NCBI RefSeq assembly: GCF_003202285.1
Contig: NZ_MASW01000007.1
Location: forward strand, 1-64,000
Direction: 5' to 3'
Length of the DNA stretch: 64,000 nt
Source of the DNA: Prauserella muralis
Lineage (GTDB): Bacteria; Actinomycetota; Actinomycetes; Mycobacteriales; Pseudonocardiaceae
Shown here: piece after piece, positions 1-8,130 of the stretch
How positions within the stretch are numbered: the first letter of the stretch is position 1
How the letters are laid out: every line of letters begins with the position of its first letter
The notes under the pieces: generated by a model
The model's input: only the letters and a program-made list of their open reading frames with translations
What the model was told of the DNA's origin: nothing
Databases searched by the model: none
Made by a program: the position numbers and the translations under genes

Positions 1-870
1 CAGCGTCTCGGTGAGCCGCTCGGCCAGCGCGGTGGTCATCGCCGCACCGGCGTAGGCCAGCTTGTCCACCGATCGCGCTTCCCCGAGACGTCCTGTGTGC
101 AGCAGGGACCAGTAGCTGGTGGGCACGAGATAGAGGCTGTTCACGCGCTCGCGCACGATCAGCTCCAGTGCCTTGTCGGCGTCGAATCGAGTCTGCGGCA
201 CCCAGGTCCCTGCCGTGAGCACGGTCGCCAGCAGGGTGCGCATGCCCATCGTGTGGAAGAGTGGCATCACGCCGAGCGTCGTGTCGAAGCAGGACTGTCC
301 GGTCTGGATGATGTGCGCGAGCGCCGCGTAGTGCTCCGCGGAGTGGCTGCGCGGGACCCCCTTGGGCTTTCCGGTGGTTCCCGACGTGTACAGCATGACG
401 CTCGTCGCGTCGCCGGATACCGCGACCGGGGAAGGCCCGGGGCCGCCCTGTGCGGCCAGGTTCTCGACCGTGCCCGGCGTTTCCGCCGGCCCCGACACGG
501 CCCTGCGCACGCCGGGCACGTTGCCCACGGCGGCGGACACGAGCGTCTCGTGAGCCTCGTCATGAATCGCGAGCACCGGGCCGGCGTCGCCGAGACAGTA
601 CGCCAGCTCGTCCGGTCCGAACCGGAACGACAGCGGAACCGAGACGGCGCCGATCTTCTGGGCGGCCAGGTGCAGGCTGGCCAGCGGCAGGCCGCCCGCG
701 AGCACGAGCACCACGCGGTCGCCGGATCGCACTCCCAGCTCGCCGAGCGCCCGGCCGAGCCGGTCGGTGTGCTCATCCCATTCGGCGTAGGTGAGCGGAT
801 GACTTCCACCCACGGCGCGACGTGCCGGATAACGCTCGGCCGTCCAGCGCAGCGCTGTGCCCAGATCCAT
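1..870 (-). CDS. Acyl-CoA ligase (AMP-binding), N-terminal part, cut by window edge
   Basis: Class I adenylate-forming enzyme that would activate a carboxylic acid to its CoA thioester through an acyl-adenylate. The 290 readable codons start at ATG 870 and run off the left edge, so the C-terminal lid domain is not seen. The P-loop motif YTSGTTGKPKG lies about 165 residues in, followed by the typical PLFHTMGMR segment. The gene diverges from the PadR regulator, with only 117 bp between the starts, so they probably share control. Together with the UbiD/hydroxyacid genes to the right it suggests activation of an aromatic or aliphatic acid. The substrate cannot be read from the sequence. Confidence 0.88.
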   Translation of the reverse strand, partial: MDLGTALRWTAERYPARRAVGGSHPLTYAEWDEHTDRLGRALGELGVRSGDRVVLVLAGGLPLASLHLAAQKIGAVSVPLSFRFGPDELAYCLGDAGPVLAIHDEAHETLVSAAVGNVPGVRRAVSGPAETPGTVENLAAQGGPGPSPVAVSGDATSVMLYTSGTTGKPKGVPRSHSAEHYAALAHIIQTGQSCFDTTLGVMPLFHTMGMRTLLATVLTAGTWVPQTRFDADKALELIVRERVNSLYLVPTSYWSLLHTGRLGEARSVDKLAYAGAAMTTALAERLTETL

Positions 871-945
871 GACTGCCCTGCTCTTTCGTTGCGACAGTGC
901 GGAGACGCGGAGAAGCCGCTCGAGGTAAATGGTGCGATCAATATC

Positions 946-958
946 GTCTGTTTCAGAC
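946..958. promoter_or_regulatory. Inverted repeat in the ligase/PadR divergent promoter
   Basis: GTCTG-TTT-CAGAC is a perfect 5-bp inverted repeat with flanking partial symmetry, about 30 bp before the PadR start and 75 bp before the ligase start. It is a candidate operator for the adjacent PadR protein. Only its position supports this; the motif is short. Confidence 0.35.
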
Positions 959-987
959 TATCCGGAACGTACGATAACCTTCAGGGC

Positions 988-1590
988 ATGTCAAGCGTGC
1001 GGCTGTCCACGACGTCCTACGTCGTTCTCGGCATGATCGCGCTCCGCGGCCCCTCGACGCCCTACGACCTGAAGCGAGCCGTCGGCCGATCCGTCGGCTT
1101 CTTCTGGAGCTTCCCGCACGCACAGCTGTACTCCGAGCCGAAACGGCTGGAGGAGGCTGGCCTGCTCGACCTGCACGAGGAGCAGCACGGACGCAGGCGC
1201 AAGCTGTACACGATCACCGAGGCCGGGCAGACCGCGTTGCGCGCGTGGCTGAAGGAACCCGTCAACGCGCACTTCGAGCTGCGCGACATCGCGGAGATCA
1301 AGCTGTTCTTCAACGAGCTCGTCGAACCCGCCGACGTCGCCAAGCTCGCGGTGGACCAGATCCACCAGCACGAGCAGCGCATCGCGGTGTACGAGGACAT
1401 GCGGCGCCGGTACAGCGACATCGACGCGGTGTCCAACCGGATGGTCACCCTCGAACTGGGGCTGGGAATGGAGCGGGCCGCGCTGGACTTCTGGCGCGGT
1501 GTCGCCGCCCAGGTCGAACGCGGCGAGTTTCCCGACTCCCGTGCCCGCGACCACAAGCGCCGGAAAACCTCCCGGCGAAGGTCCACATAG
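988..1590 (+). CDS. PadR-family transcriptional regulator
   Basis: Protein of 200 aa starting MSSVRLSTTSYVVLGM. An N-terminal winged helix (about residues 8-90, with the PYDLKRAVG...LYSEPKRLEEAGLL...GRRRKLYTIT pattern typical of PadR) is followed by an alpha-helical C-terminal domain of the Vir_act_alpha_C kind used for dimerisation. The tail is very basic (KRRKTSRRRS). PadR proteins usually repress detoxification or phenolic-acid genes and release DNA on binding the compound. Here it lies between the divergent acyl-CoA ligase and the downstream catabolic operon and most likely controls one or both. ATG 988 is preferred because the family similarity begins there; the frame stays open upstream without resemblance to anything. 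Confidence 0.9.
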   Translation: MSSVRLSTTSYVVLGMIALRGPSTPYDLKRAVGRSVGFFWSFPHAQLYSEPKRLEEAGLLDLHEEQHGRRRKLYTITEAGQTALRAWLKEPVNAHFELRDIAEIKLFFNELVEPADVAKLAVDQIHQHEQRIAVYEDMRRRYSDIDAVSNRMVTLELGLGMERAALDFWRGVAAQVERGEFPDSRARDHKRRKTSRRRST

Positions 1591-1674
1591 GCAACCGCTA
1601 TCGATGCCATCACGTATTGCGCATTGCCGCGGGCCACGCCAGTCGTGAGGGTTTAACCGGGTTGCGCTCGACCC

Positions 1675-1691
1675 CTGCGGGACATCCGCAG
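1675..1691 (+). terminator. Small hairpin after the PadR gene
   Basis: CTGCGG-GACAT-CCGCAG forms a 6-bp stem in the 184-bp gap between the PadR gene and the symporter operon. It has no T-tract. It could be a weak terminator or be chance; no other function is visible. Confidence 0.25.
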
Positions 1692-1729
1692 CCGAGGCCC
1701 TGCGGGGCAGCCGCACCCGAGCTTGCCGG

Positions 1730-1748
1730 AACACTCACCAGGAGTGTT
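1730..1748. promoter_or_regulatory. Inverted repeat upstream of the symporter operon
   Basis: AACACTC-ACCAG-GAGTGTT is a perfect 7-bp inverted repeat with a 5-bp spacer, centred 36 bp before the symporter start codon. Its size and position fit an operator for a dimeric repressor, for example the neighbouring PadR protein. It could instead form a short RNA hairpin in the leader. A GGAGG ribosome-binding site follows at 1765-1769. Confidence 0.4.
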
Positions 1749-1774
1749 GCAACGACGCGACACCGGAGGCAGCA

Positions 1775-3196
1775 ATGCAGTCAGCCTGGCTGGTCCTGCT
1801 CGTCGTGGGGCTCTACATCGCCATACTCGCGGCGATCAGCTTCGTCGTCCGACGATCGTCGCGGACGTCGAGTTCGTTCGCCAGCGGCGGCAAGGTGTTT
1901 CCCGCCGTCGTGATCGGCTTCCTCATGGGGTCGGAGTTCATCGGGACCACCGCCAGTGTCGGCACGGCACAGGCGGCCTACGAGTCCGGCATCTCGGCGG
2001 CGTGGAACGTCGTCTCGCTCGGCGTGGGGTTCATCCTGTTCTCCCTGCTGCTCGCCCGCAAGTACCGGGCGCTGGGCGAGATCACGATCTCCGGCGCACT
2101 CGCGAGCCACTACGGAAGCCGCGTTCGCATCGCGACGTCGTTGGTGATGATCTGCGCCCTGCTCATCGTCGCCGTCTCCGTCTACGCCAGCGGCGGCGCC
2201 ATCCTGGCCAGGCTGCTCGAGATCGACAAGTCCCTCGCCATCGCGCTCGTGGGCGTCCTCGCGACCGCCTACGTCAGCGTGGGAGGCATGCGCTCGGTCG
2301 TCTACACGAACCTGCTGCACGCCGTCGTCATGCTGGTCGGCATCGTGGTGCTCGTGGTCGTCGCCATGAACCGCGTCGGCGGCCTCGGTGAACTGACCGC
2401 GAAGCTGCCGCCCGGCATGTTCTCCCTGGACGGCGTCGGGCTCTCCCAGATCTTCGCGTGGATGCTCGCCGGTGTGGGGGCGACGTTCGCCACCCAGTAC
2501 ATCGTGCAGGCCATCACCACGGTCGGCGACAGCACCAAGGCCCAGCGCGCGGGCTTCTACTCGTCGCTGTTCCTCATCGCCTACGGGTTCCTGGCGGCGT
2601 TCATCGGCGTGTGCGCGGCGGTGCTGTTCCCGCGCATCGAGAGCATCCAGGCGATGCCCGCGCTGGTCGTGGACCTGAACCCGCTGCTCGCCGGTGTCGT
2701 CGTGGCCGGGCTCGCCGGCGCGATGTTCGGCACCATCGCGGCGCTGTCGATCGGCGCGTCGACCCTGCTGTTCAAGGACTTCTACCAGCCGTTCTTCAAC
2801 CCGCAGGCGGACGAGCGCAAGAACGTGGTGTTCATCCGGGTCGCCGCGGGTGTGGCCGGGCTGCTGCCGATCGTGCTCGCACTCTACGCCACCGACGTGC
2901 TCGCCGTGACGTTCCTGGCCAAGGCGCTGCGTGCGGCGCTGGCCGTGCTCGTGCTGCTGATGTTCTACGCGCCCAGGTTCGGCACCCGCGCAGGTGCACT
3001 GTGGACGATCGTCATCGCGCTGGTCGCCACCATCGGCTGGTACCTGGCGGGCAGCCCGTTCGGCATCGACGAGGCCTACGTCGCGGTGGCCGTGCCGCTC
3101 GTGGTGATGACGCTCAGTCAGCTGGCCAAGCGCAAGGGCTCCGGAACCGCGTCAGCCCCGGCAGCGGCGGAGAAGTCGGCACCGGTGGTCCGATGA
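1775..3196 (+). CDS. Sodium:solute symporter (SSS family)
   Basis: Integral membrane protein of 473 aa with about 13 hydrophobic segments, beginning MQSAWLVLLVVGLYIAILAAISFVV-like and carrying the SSS signature region (SGGKVFPAVVIGFLMGSEFIG near residues 30-55, then GTAQAAYESG). Members of this family (PutP, ActP, PanF and similar) import small acids, sugars or amino acids with Na+. It is the first gene of a four-gene operon, with a GGAGG site 5 bp before the ATG, and its stop overlaps the next start (ATGA). Context suggests it imports the 2-hydroxy or aromatic acid processed by the downstream enzymes. The substrate is unknown. Confidence 0.9.
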   Translation: MQSAWLVLLVVGLYIAILAAISFVVRRSSRTSSSFASGGKVFPAVVIGFLMGSEFIGTTASVGTAQAAYESGISAAWNVVSLGVGFILFSLLLARKYRALGEITISGALASHYGSRVRIATSLVMICALLIVAVSVYASGGAILARLLEIDKSLAIALVGVLATAYVSVGGMRSVVYTNLLHAVVMLVGIVVLVVVAMNRVGGLGELTAKLPPGMFSLDGVGLSQIFAWMLAGVGATFATQYIVQAITTVGDSTKAQRAGFYSSLFLIAYGFLAAFIGVCAAVLFPRIESIQAMPALVVDLNPLLAGVVVAGLAGAMFGTIAALSIGASTLLFKDFYQPFFNPQADERKNVVFIRVAAGVAGLLPIVLALYATDVLAVTFLAKALRAALAVLVLLMFYAPRFGTRAGALWTIVIALVATIGWYLAGSPFGIDEAYVAVAVPLVVMTLSQLAKRKGSGTASAPAAAEKSAPVVR

Positions 3197-4836
3197 GCGC
3201 CACCGTGGCGACGCAGCTGGTCGCGAGCCTCGCCCAGCACGGCGTGCGCCGGGTGTTCGGCGTCCCGTCGGAGAGCTTCACCACGCTGCTCGACGCGCTG
3301 TACACCGCCGAGGACCCGGAGTTCGTCGCCGCACGGCACGAGGGTGGCGCCGCGTTCATGGCCGAGGCGCACGCCACCGCCTCCGACCGCGTCGGCGTCG
3401 TGCTCGGGGGGCGCGCGGTCGGCGCGGCGAACCTGTCCATCGGCGTGCACACCGCGCGCGAGAACTCGACACCGCTGCTGGTGCTCGTCGGCCAGCTCGA
3501 CTCGCGCCACCGCGGCCGCGAGGGCTTCCAGGAGACCGACGTGGCGGCCTTCCTCGGCCCGGTCGCCAAGCACGCCGTGGAGGAGAGCGATCCACGCCGC
3601 GTACCCGCCGCCGTCGACCGGGCGCTGACGCTGGCCCGCACAGGAAGGCCCGGCCCGGTCGTCTTGTCCCTACCGGAGGACGTCCTCGACCACAGCACCT
3701 CCGCGCCGCCCGCCGCGCCCCGCACGCTGACCCGCCCCGCGCCCTCACCCGAGGACGTGACGGCACTGCGGCGACTGCTGCTGGGCTCCCAGCGCCCTGT
3801 CGTCATCGCGGGAGCGGGCGTCAAGCACAGCAGGGCCGAGGACGAGCTCGTGACGTTCGCCGAGGCCTGGGAGGTGCCCGTGCTCGCTGCCTGGCGGCGG
3901 CACGACGTCTTCCCCAACGAGCATCCGCGCTATGCGGGACACCTGCAGATGGGCACCCATCCTGCCCTCGTCGAGACGGTGCGCGAGGCCGACCTCGTCG
4001 TGGCGCTCGGTGCACGGCTCAACGAGATCACCACCCAGGGCTACACCGCGCCGGCCGAGGCGCAGCGCATCGTCCAGGTCGACATCGAGCCGGGTCAGCT
4101 CGGCAAGACCTATCCGGTGGAGCTGGGCGTGCACGCCGACGCGGGCTGCACACTACGCGCCGTCGGCAAGCCCGGGGAGTGGCGCGACCCCGGCTGGGCC
4201 GAGCAACGGCACGCCACCTATCGGCGAGTGACCACCGTGGAACCCGCAGAACACGCCGACCGCGTGGACAACCGGCAGATCATCCGCGCGCTCCGGGCTG
4301 AGCTGCCCGCCGACGCGGTGATCACCAACGACGCGGGCAACTTCGCGGGCTGGCTGCACACGTTCTTCCGGTTTCCGCGGGCCCGCACGTACGTCGGCGC
4401 GGCCTCCGGCGCGATGGGCTACGCGCTTCCCGCCGCGATCGGGGCCAAGCTCGCCCTGCCGGACCGGACCGTGGTGTCGGTGTCGGGCGACGGCGGGTTC
4501 CTGATGACGGTCCAGGAACTGGAAACCGCCGTACGGCTCGGCGCACCGATCGTGTCCCTGGTGTTCAACAACAACATGTACGGCTCGATCCGGATGCACC
4601 AGGAGCGCCGGTATCCGGGCCGGGTGATCGGCTCCGGCCTCGGCAACCCCGATCTCGTGGAGCTGGCGCACGCTTTCGGGGCCTTCGGCGCGCGGGTCCG
4701 TGCCGACGCGGAGTTCCCCGCCGTTCTGCGCACCGCACTGGCGGCCTGCCGGCCGGCCGTGATCGAGATCGTCACCGACCCGGCGCAGATCTCGGTGTGG
4801 GCGACCATCGACCAGCTACGCGAAGGAACGGCATGA
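3193..4836 (+). CDS. ThDP-dependent enzyme, acetolactate synthase/benzoylformate decarboxylase superfamily
   Basis: Protein of 547 aa with the three-domain POX layout: an N-terminal PYR domain (RHEGGAAFMAEA with the catalytic Glu at about residue 50), a central domain, and a C-terminal PP domain with the ThDP/Mg motif GDGGF...NNN near residues 433-460. The segment GREGFQETD resembles acetolactate-synthase-like enzymes more than classic benzoylformate decarboxylases. It should decarboxylate a 2-oxo acid, either releasing an aldehyde or transferring the acyl anion. It overlaps both neighbours by 4 bp. Because the next gene makes 2-oxo acids from 2-hydroxy acids, the two probably act in sequence. 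The exact reaction is not determined by sequence. Confidence 0.85.
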   Translation: MSATVATQLVASLAQHGVRRVFGVPSESFTTLLDALYTAEDPEFVAARHEGGAAFMAEAHATASDRVGVVLGGRAVGAANLSIGVHTARENSTPLLVLVGQLDSRHRGREGFQETDVAAFLGPVAKHAVEESDPRRVPAAVDRALTLARTGRPGPVVLSLPEDVLDHSTSAPPAAPRTLTRPAPSPEDVTALRRLLLGSQRPVVIAGAGVKHSRAEDELVTFAEAWEVPVLAAWRRHDVFPNEHPRYAGHLQMGTHPALVETVREADLVVALGARLNEITTQGYTAPAEAQRIVQVDIEPGQLGKTYPVELGVHADAGCTLRAVGKPGEWRDPGWAEQRHATYRRVTTVEPAEHADRVDNRQIIRALRAELPADAVITNDAGNFAGWLHTFFRFPRARTYVGAASGAMGYALPAAIGAKLALPDRTVVSVSGDGGFLMTVQELETAVRLGAPIVSLVFNNNMYGSIRMHQERRYPGRVIGSGLGNPDLVELAHAFGAFGARVRADAEFPAVLRTALAACRPAVIEIVTDPAQISVWATIDQLREGTA

Positions 4837-6104
4837 GCGACGGCACTCCACACGCGCTCACGGTGCGGCTGCGACGGCGGCGCGGCGCGGCCTGGGGCCC
4901 TGGCAGCGGGGTGGGTGCGCAGGCCGCACTGCACCGGCGGCTGCCGACGATGGCCGACGTGGAACGGGCGGCGCGCAGGCGGCTACCCCGGTTCGCCTAC
5001 GACTTCGTCGCGGGCGGCACCGGCGACGATCTCGGGGTGCGCCGCAACCGCGCCGCGCTGGACGGCGTGGAGCTCGTGCCCCGCTACGGCGACCTGCCGC
5101 CGGTCGACAGCTCCGTCACCCTCTTCGGCCGCAAGTACGCGCACCCGTTCGGGATCTCCCCCGCCGGCTTGGACGGCCTCGCCTGGCCGGACGCGACCAG
5201 GCTGCTCGCCGGCACCGCCGCCGGGGCCGGGCTCCCCTACATCACGGGCACGCTCGCCTCCGCCTCCGTCGAGGAGGTCGCGCGGCGCTGTCCGGGCCGT
5301 ACCTGGTTTCAGCTGTACGGGTTCCCCGCCGAGCGCCACCGGGTGACCTTCGACCTCGTGCGTCGCGCGGCCGATGCCGGTGCCGAGGCGCTCGTGGTGG
5401 CGGTCGACGCACCGGTGCGGTCCAAGCGGCCGCGTGACCTGCGGCACGGCCTGGTCGTGCCCTTCCGGCCCAGCCTGCCGATGGCGCTGCAGGTCGCGAC
5501 CTCCCCTGCCTGGTCGCTCGCGGCGCTGCGCTGCCGGATGCCGGTGTTCGCCAACGTCGGCCGCTACGTCGGACCCTCGGCGACTCTGGACGAGGTCGCC
5601 GGGTTCGTACAGGGCGAGATGCGAGGCGGGTTCACCTGGGCCGAGATCGCCGACCTGCGCCAGGCGTGGCCACGCGCCCTCGTCGTGAAGGGTCTGCTGC
5701 ATCCCGCCGACGCGGAACGTGCGGTCGAGGCCGGAGCGGACGGCGTCCTCGTGTCCAATCACGGCGGGCGGCAGTCCGATGCGGCACCGCCCGCCGTCGA
5801 CGTGCTGCCCGCGATCGCCAGGGCCGTCGGCACCGACGCCACGGTGTTGTTCGACAGCGGTGTTCGCTCCGGGCTGGACATCGCGCGGGTCATGGCGCTG
5901 GGCGCCGATGCGGCCTTCTGCGGACGCGCCTTCCTGCTCGGTCTGGCCGCCGCAGGCAGCAGAGGCGGCGCGCACGTCGCCGCGTTGCTCGCCGGCGAGC
6001 TGCGCACGGCGCTCGGGCAATGTGGCGCGGCAGATCCGGAGGGGTTGCGCGAGCTCGACATCCGGCACGAAGGGGCCTGGGAACTGTGGAAAGGAACCCG
6101 ATGA
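4833..6104 (+). CDS. FMN-dependent alpha-hydroxy acid dehydrogenase/oxidase
   Basis: Protein of 423 aa in the family of lactate dehydrogenase LldD, mandelate dehydrogenase and glycolate oxidase, which oxidise (S)-2-hydroxy acids to 2-oxo acids using FMN. Seen: an N-terminal substrate segment with RLPRFAYDFVAGG, the FMN region SPAGLDGLAWPDATRLLAG, and the active-site motif VSNHGGRQ (catalytic His and substrate-binding Arg), followed by a LFDSGVRSGLDIARVMALGAD phosphate-binding region. Start ATG 4833 overlaps the previous stop as ATGA and is preferred over upstream in-frame codons. With the ThDP enzyme it forms a pair reminiscent of MdlB-MdlC in mandelate degradation, which is inference from family and context. 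Confidence 0.88.
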   Translation: MSDGTPHALTVRLRRRRGAAWGPGSGVGAQAALHRRLPTMADVERAARRRLPRFAYDFVAGGTGDDLGVRRNRAALDGVELVPRYGDLPPVDSSVTLFGRKYAHPFGISPAGLDGLAWPDATRLLAGTAAGAGLPYITGTLASASVEEVARRCPGRTWFQLYGFPAERHRVTFDLVRRAADAGAEALVVAVDAPVRSKRPRDLRHGLVVPFRPSLPMALQVATSPAWSLAALRCRMPVFANVGRYVGPSATLDEVAGFVQGEMRGGFTWAEIADLRQAWPRALVVKGLLHPADAERAVEAGADGVLVSNHGGRQSDAAPPAVDVLPAIARAVGTDATVLFDSGVRSGLDIARVMALGADAAFCGRAFLLGLAAAGSRGGAHVAALLAGELRTALGQCGAADPEGLRELDIRHEGAWELWKGTR

Positions 6105-7492
6105 CGGCGACGGAACTCCCACCCGGCGCGGACCTGCGCACCTGGCTGGACCACCTGGCAGCCACCGGGCGGCTCGCCCTGACCGACCAGGGCATCGACC
6201 TGCGGTTCGGTGTCGCCGGAGTGGCGAACCGGCTCGACGGGCGGCAGGCCACGCTCTTTCCCCGGCCGAGCGGGCACCCCGTTCCGATCGTGTCCGGCCT
6301 GCTGTCCCAGCGCACCTGGATGGCCGAGGCCGCGGGGGTCGCCGAGCAGGAGCTGGTGGCGCACTTCCAGCAGGCCTGCCGGGAACCGCTGCCGTCGAAG
6401 CCGGTCGGCACGGCGCCCTGCCAGGAGGTGGTCCACCGGGACTTCGCGCTCACCGAGCTGCTGCCGCTGCCCACCCACAACGAACACGACCACGGTGCCT
6501 ACATCACGGCGGGACTGCTGATCACGCGTGAGCACGGCAGCGGACGGCAGAACGTGTCGATTCACCGGCTGCAGGTGAGCGGCCCCGACCGCCTCGGCGC
6601 CCTGCTGCTGCCCCGCCACACGCTCGCGTTCTTCCGTGATCGGGAACGCGCCGGTGCCGATCTCGACGTGGCGATCGTGGTCGGCGCCGACCCGCTGACG
6701 CTCATGGCTTCCCAGGCGATCGTGCCGCTGGGCCAGGACGAACTGGAGATCGCCGGCGCGCTGCGCGGCGAGCCACTGCCCGTCGTGCGCTGTCTCGACA
6801 GCGACATCCACGTGCCCGCCAACGCCGAGATCGTGCTCGAAGGCACGCTGCTCGCCGGGGTCCGGGAGCCGGAGGGTCCGTTCGGCGAGTTCCCGCAGTA
6901 CTACGGCGCGCGTGCCGAGCGGCACGTCATCCAGCTCAGCACGGTGACGCACCGGCGGGATCCGCTGTATCACACGATCGTGGGCGGCGGCCGCGAACAC
7001 CTGCTGCTGGGCTGCCTGCCCCGCGAGGCCTCGTTCCTGTCCGAGCTGCGCAGGAACTTCCCCTGCGTCACGGCCGTGCACCTCTCGCTCGGCGGCACCT
7101 GCCGGTACCACCTGTACGTCCAGGTGGACCGCCCCGCGCCCGGAGAGGCGAAGAATGTCATCCTGGCCGCCCTGGCGGTGCACTACGACGTGAAGCACGT
7201 CACGGCCGTGGACACCGACGTGGACGTCGACAACGCGGTCGAGGTCGAATGGGCCGTGGCGACGCGGTTCCAGGCCGACCGGGACCTCGTCGTCGTGCCC
7301 GGCACGCAGGGCTCCAAACTCGATCCCTCCACCGACGGCGGCGTCGGAGCGAAGCTGGGGTTCGACGCGACGGTCCCGCCTGGAACGGAGCCCATGCGGT
7401 TCACCAGGATCGGCGTGCCGGGCCAGGACCAGCTGGACATCGGCTCACTGACGCGGGACGCCGGCGCCGACTGGCACGCCGCGATCCGGTAG
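6101..7492 (+). CDS. ubiD: UbiD-family (prenyl-FMN) decarboxylase
   Basis: Protein of 463 aa matching the UbiD fold. The signature EGPFGEFPQYYG, with the conserved Glu of the prenyl-FMN site, is near residues 250-262, and a C-terminal region follows with the usual GSKLDPS and DAT motifs. These enzymes reversibly decarboxylate aromatic or alpha,beta-unsaturated acids and need prenylated FMN made by a UbiX partner. No UbiX gene is present in the window, so the cofactor must come from elsewhere. The start overlaps the hydroxyacid dehydrogenase stop (ATGA). The gene closes the operon and is followed, convergently, by vanY after 18 bp. Confidence 0.88.
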   Translation: MTATELPPGADLRTWLDHLAATGRLALTDQGIDLRFGVAGVANRLDGRQATLFPRPSGHPVPIVSGLLSQRTWMAEAAGVAEQELVAHFQQACREPLPSKPVGTAPCQEVVHRDFALTELLPLPTHNEHDHGAYITAGLLITREHGSGRQNVSIHRLQVSGPDRLGALLLPRHTLAFFRDRERAGADLDVAIVVGADPLTLMASQAIVPLGQDELEIAGALRGEPLPVVRCLDSDIHVPANAEIVLEGTLLAGVREPEGPFGEFPQYYGARAERHVIQLSTVTHRRDPLYHTIVGGGREHLLLGCLPREASFLSELRRNFPCVTAVHLSLGGTCRYHLYVQVDRPAPGEAKNVILAALAVHYDVKHVTAVDTDVDVDNAVEVEWAVATRFQADRDLVVVPGTQGSKLDPSTDGGVGAKLGFDATVPPGTEPMRFTRIGVPGQDQLDIGSLTRDAGADWHAAIR

Positions 7493-7510
7493 GACCCGAA
7501 ACCAGCCGGC

Positions 7511-8044
7511 TCACCGCCGCGTCCTCGGATCGTGCGAGGGGTCGGCGTACTGGGGAGGGCAACCGCACTCGGGCGCCTCGGGACGGAGTTCGTAGTGCCA
7601 GGGCTCGTTGCGGTAGATCTGGCAGAGCCCGTACCCCGCGCCGTGTTCGGACAGCCACGCCCTGGCGGCGAATCCGACGTCGACCGCTGTACCTGCCACG
7701 TGGGCGGAGGTGTCGGCGGTGGCCACCCACCGTGCGGCCTCCTCGGCCGAGCCGTACTTCGCGATCGCCTCCCGCAGCAGCTGGTTCTGGTACTCCGGGG
7801 ATCGCCATCCGCCGTTGACGGAGAACTCGACCCCGTCGTCGGCGGCATCGATCGCGGCTCGGCGCAAGGCGTCGAGCAGGTCGGGATCGAGGTTCGCCAC
7901 GGCCGGGAGCTCGTCGTCGAAGACCGTCGTGGAAGCGGGGACGGCGCCGTGTGCGGTGCCGAGGCCGCGCCGGACGGCACGTGAGGGGGGCGCCTGCACC
8001 GGCGCGTCGCGGACCGTGGTTCGTACTCGTTCGCTGTCGGGCAT
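7511..8044 (-). CDS. vanY: VanY-type D,D-carboxypeptidase
   Basis: Protein of 177 aa of the peptidase M15B (VanY) family, which removes the terminal D-Ala of peptidoglycan precursors and so eliminates residual vancomycin targets. Zinc-site motifs are complete: SAHVAGTAVDVG supplies His115 and Asp122, and NEPWHYE supplies the catalytic Glu147 and His150. No signal peptide or membrane anchor is obvious; the N-terminal 45 residues are low in hydrophobicity. Start ATG 8044 is chosen because the leader TTGACTGG-CGGC-ATG aligns with the vanH leader; the upstream in-frame TTG is less likely. The gene diverges from vanR and shares the vanH-type promoter block. Confidence 0.9.
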   Translation of the reverse strand: MPDSERVRTTVRDAPVQAPPSRAVRRGLGTAHGAVPASTTVFDDELPAVANLDPDLLDALRRAAIDAADDGVEFSVNGGWRSPEYQNQLLREAIAKYGSAEEAARWVATADTSAHVAGTAVDVGFAARAWLSEHGAGYGLCQIYRNEPWHYELRPEAPECGCPPQYADPSHDPRTRR

Positions 8045-8108
8045 GCCGCCAGTCAAGGCAGCGTGGTGTTGCCGGCACGTATCCGGTTTTCGATATGCAG
8101 GCGATATG
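8045..8108 (-). promoter_or_regulatory. vanY promoter and leader with probable VanR-binding direct repeat
   Basis: Read on the minus strand, CATATCG occurs at 8108-8102 and again at 8097-8091, an 11-bp head-to-head distance as expected for OmpR-type regulators. It is followed by AAAACC and a -10-like GGATAC (8084-8079). The block 8050-8108 matches 13794-13852 in front of vanH at 54 of 59 positions without gaps, including 34 identical bases in a row, and similarity runs on to the ribosome-binding site. Because the region also lies upstream of vanR, the same site may autoregulate vanRS. Binding by VanR is inferred. Confidence 0.8.
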
Positions 8109-8118
8109 CGCTGGCTCG

Positions 8119-8124
8119 TAGCAT
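8119..8124 (+). promoter_or_regulatory. Candidate -10 of a leaderless vanR transcript
   Basis: TAGCAT ends 6 bp before the vanR ATG (8131) and no ribosome-binding site precedes that ATG. The spacing suggests that transcription starts at or next to the start codon, which is common in actinobacteria. The CGATATG repeats lie just upstream, where they could influence this promoter. Confidence 0.45.
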
Positions 8125-8130
8125 CGGCGC

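Noticed and set aside
97-990. Long open frame running into the PadR gene from upstream
   Set aside because: It is antisense to the acyl-CoA ligase and has no protein-like pattern before residue 1 of PadR at 988; the high GC content opens shadow frames.
2458-3192. Upstream extension of the ThDP enzyme through the symporter gene
   Set aside because: Overlaps a well-supported membrane protein in another frame and is rich in Arg/Gly/His; the ATGA overlap at 3193 is the natural start.
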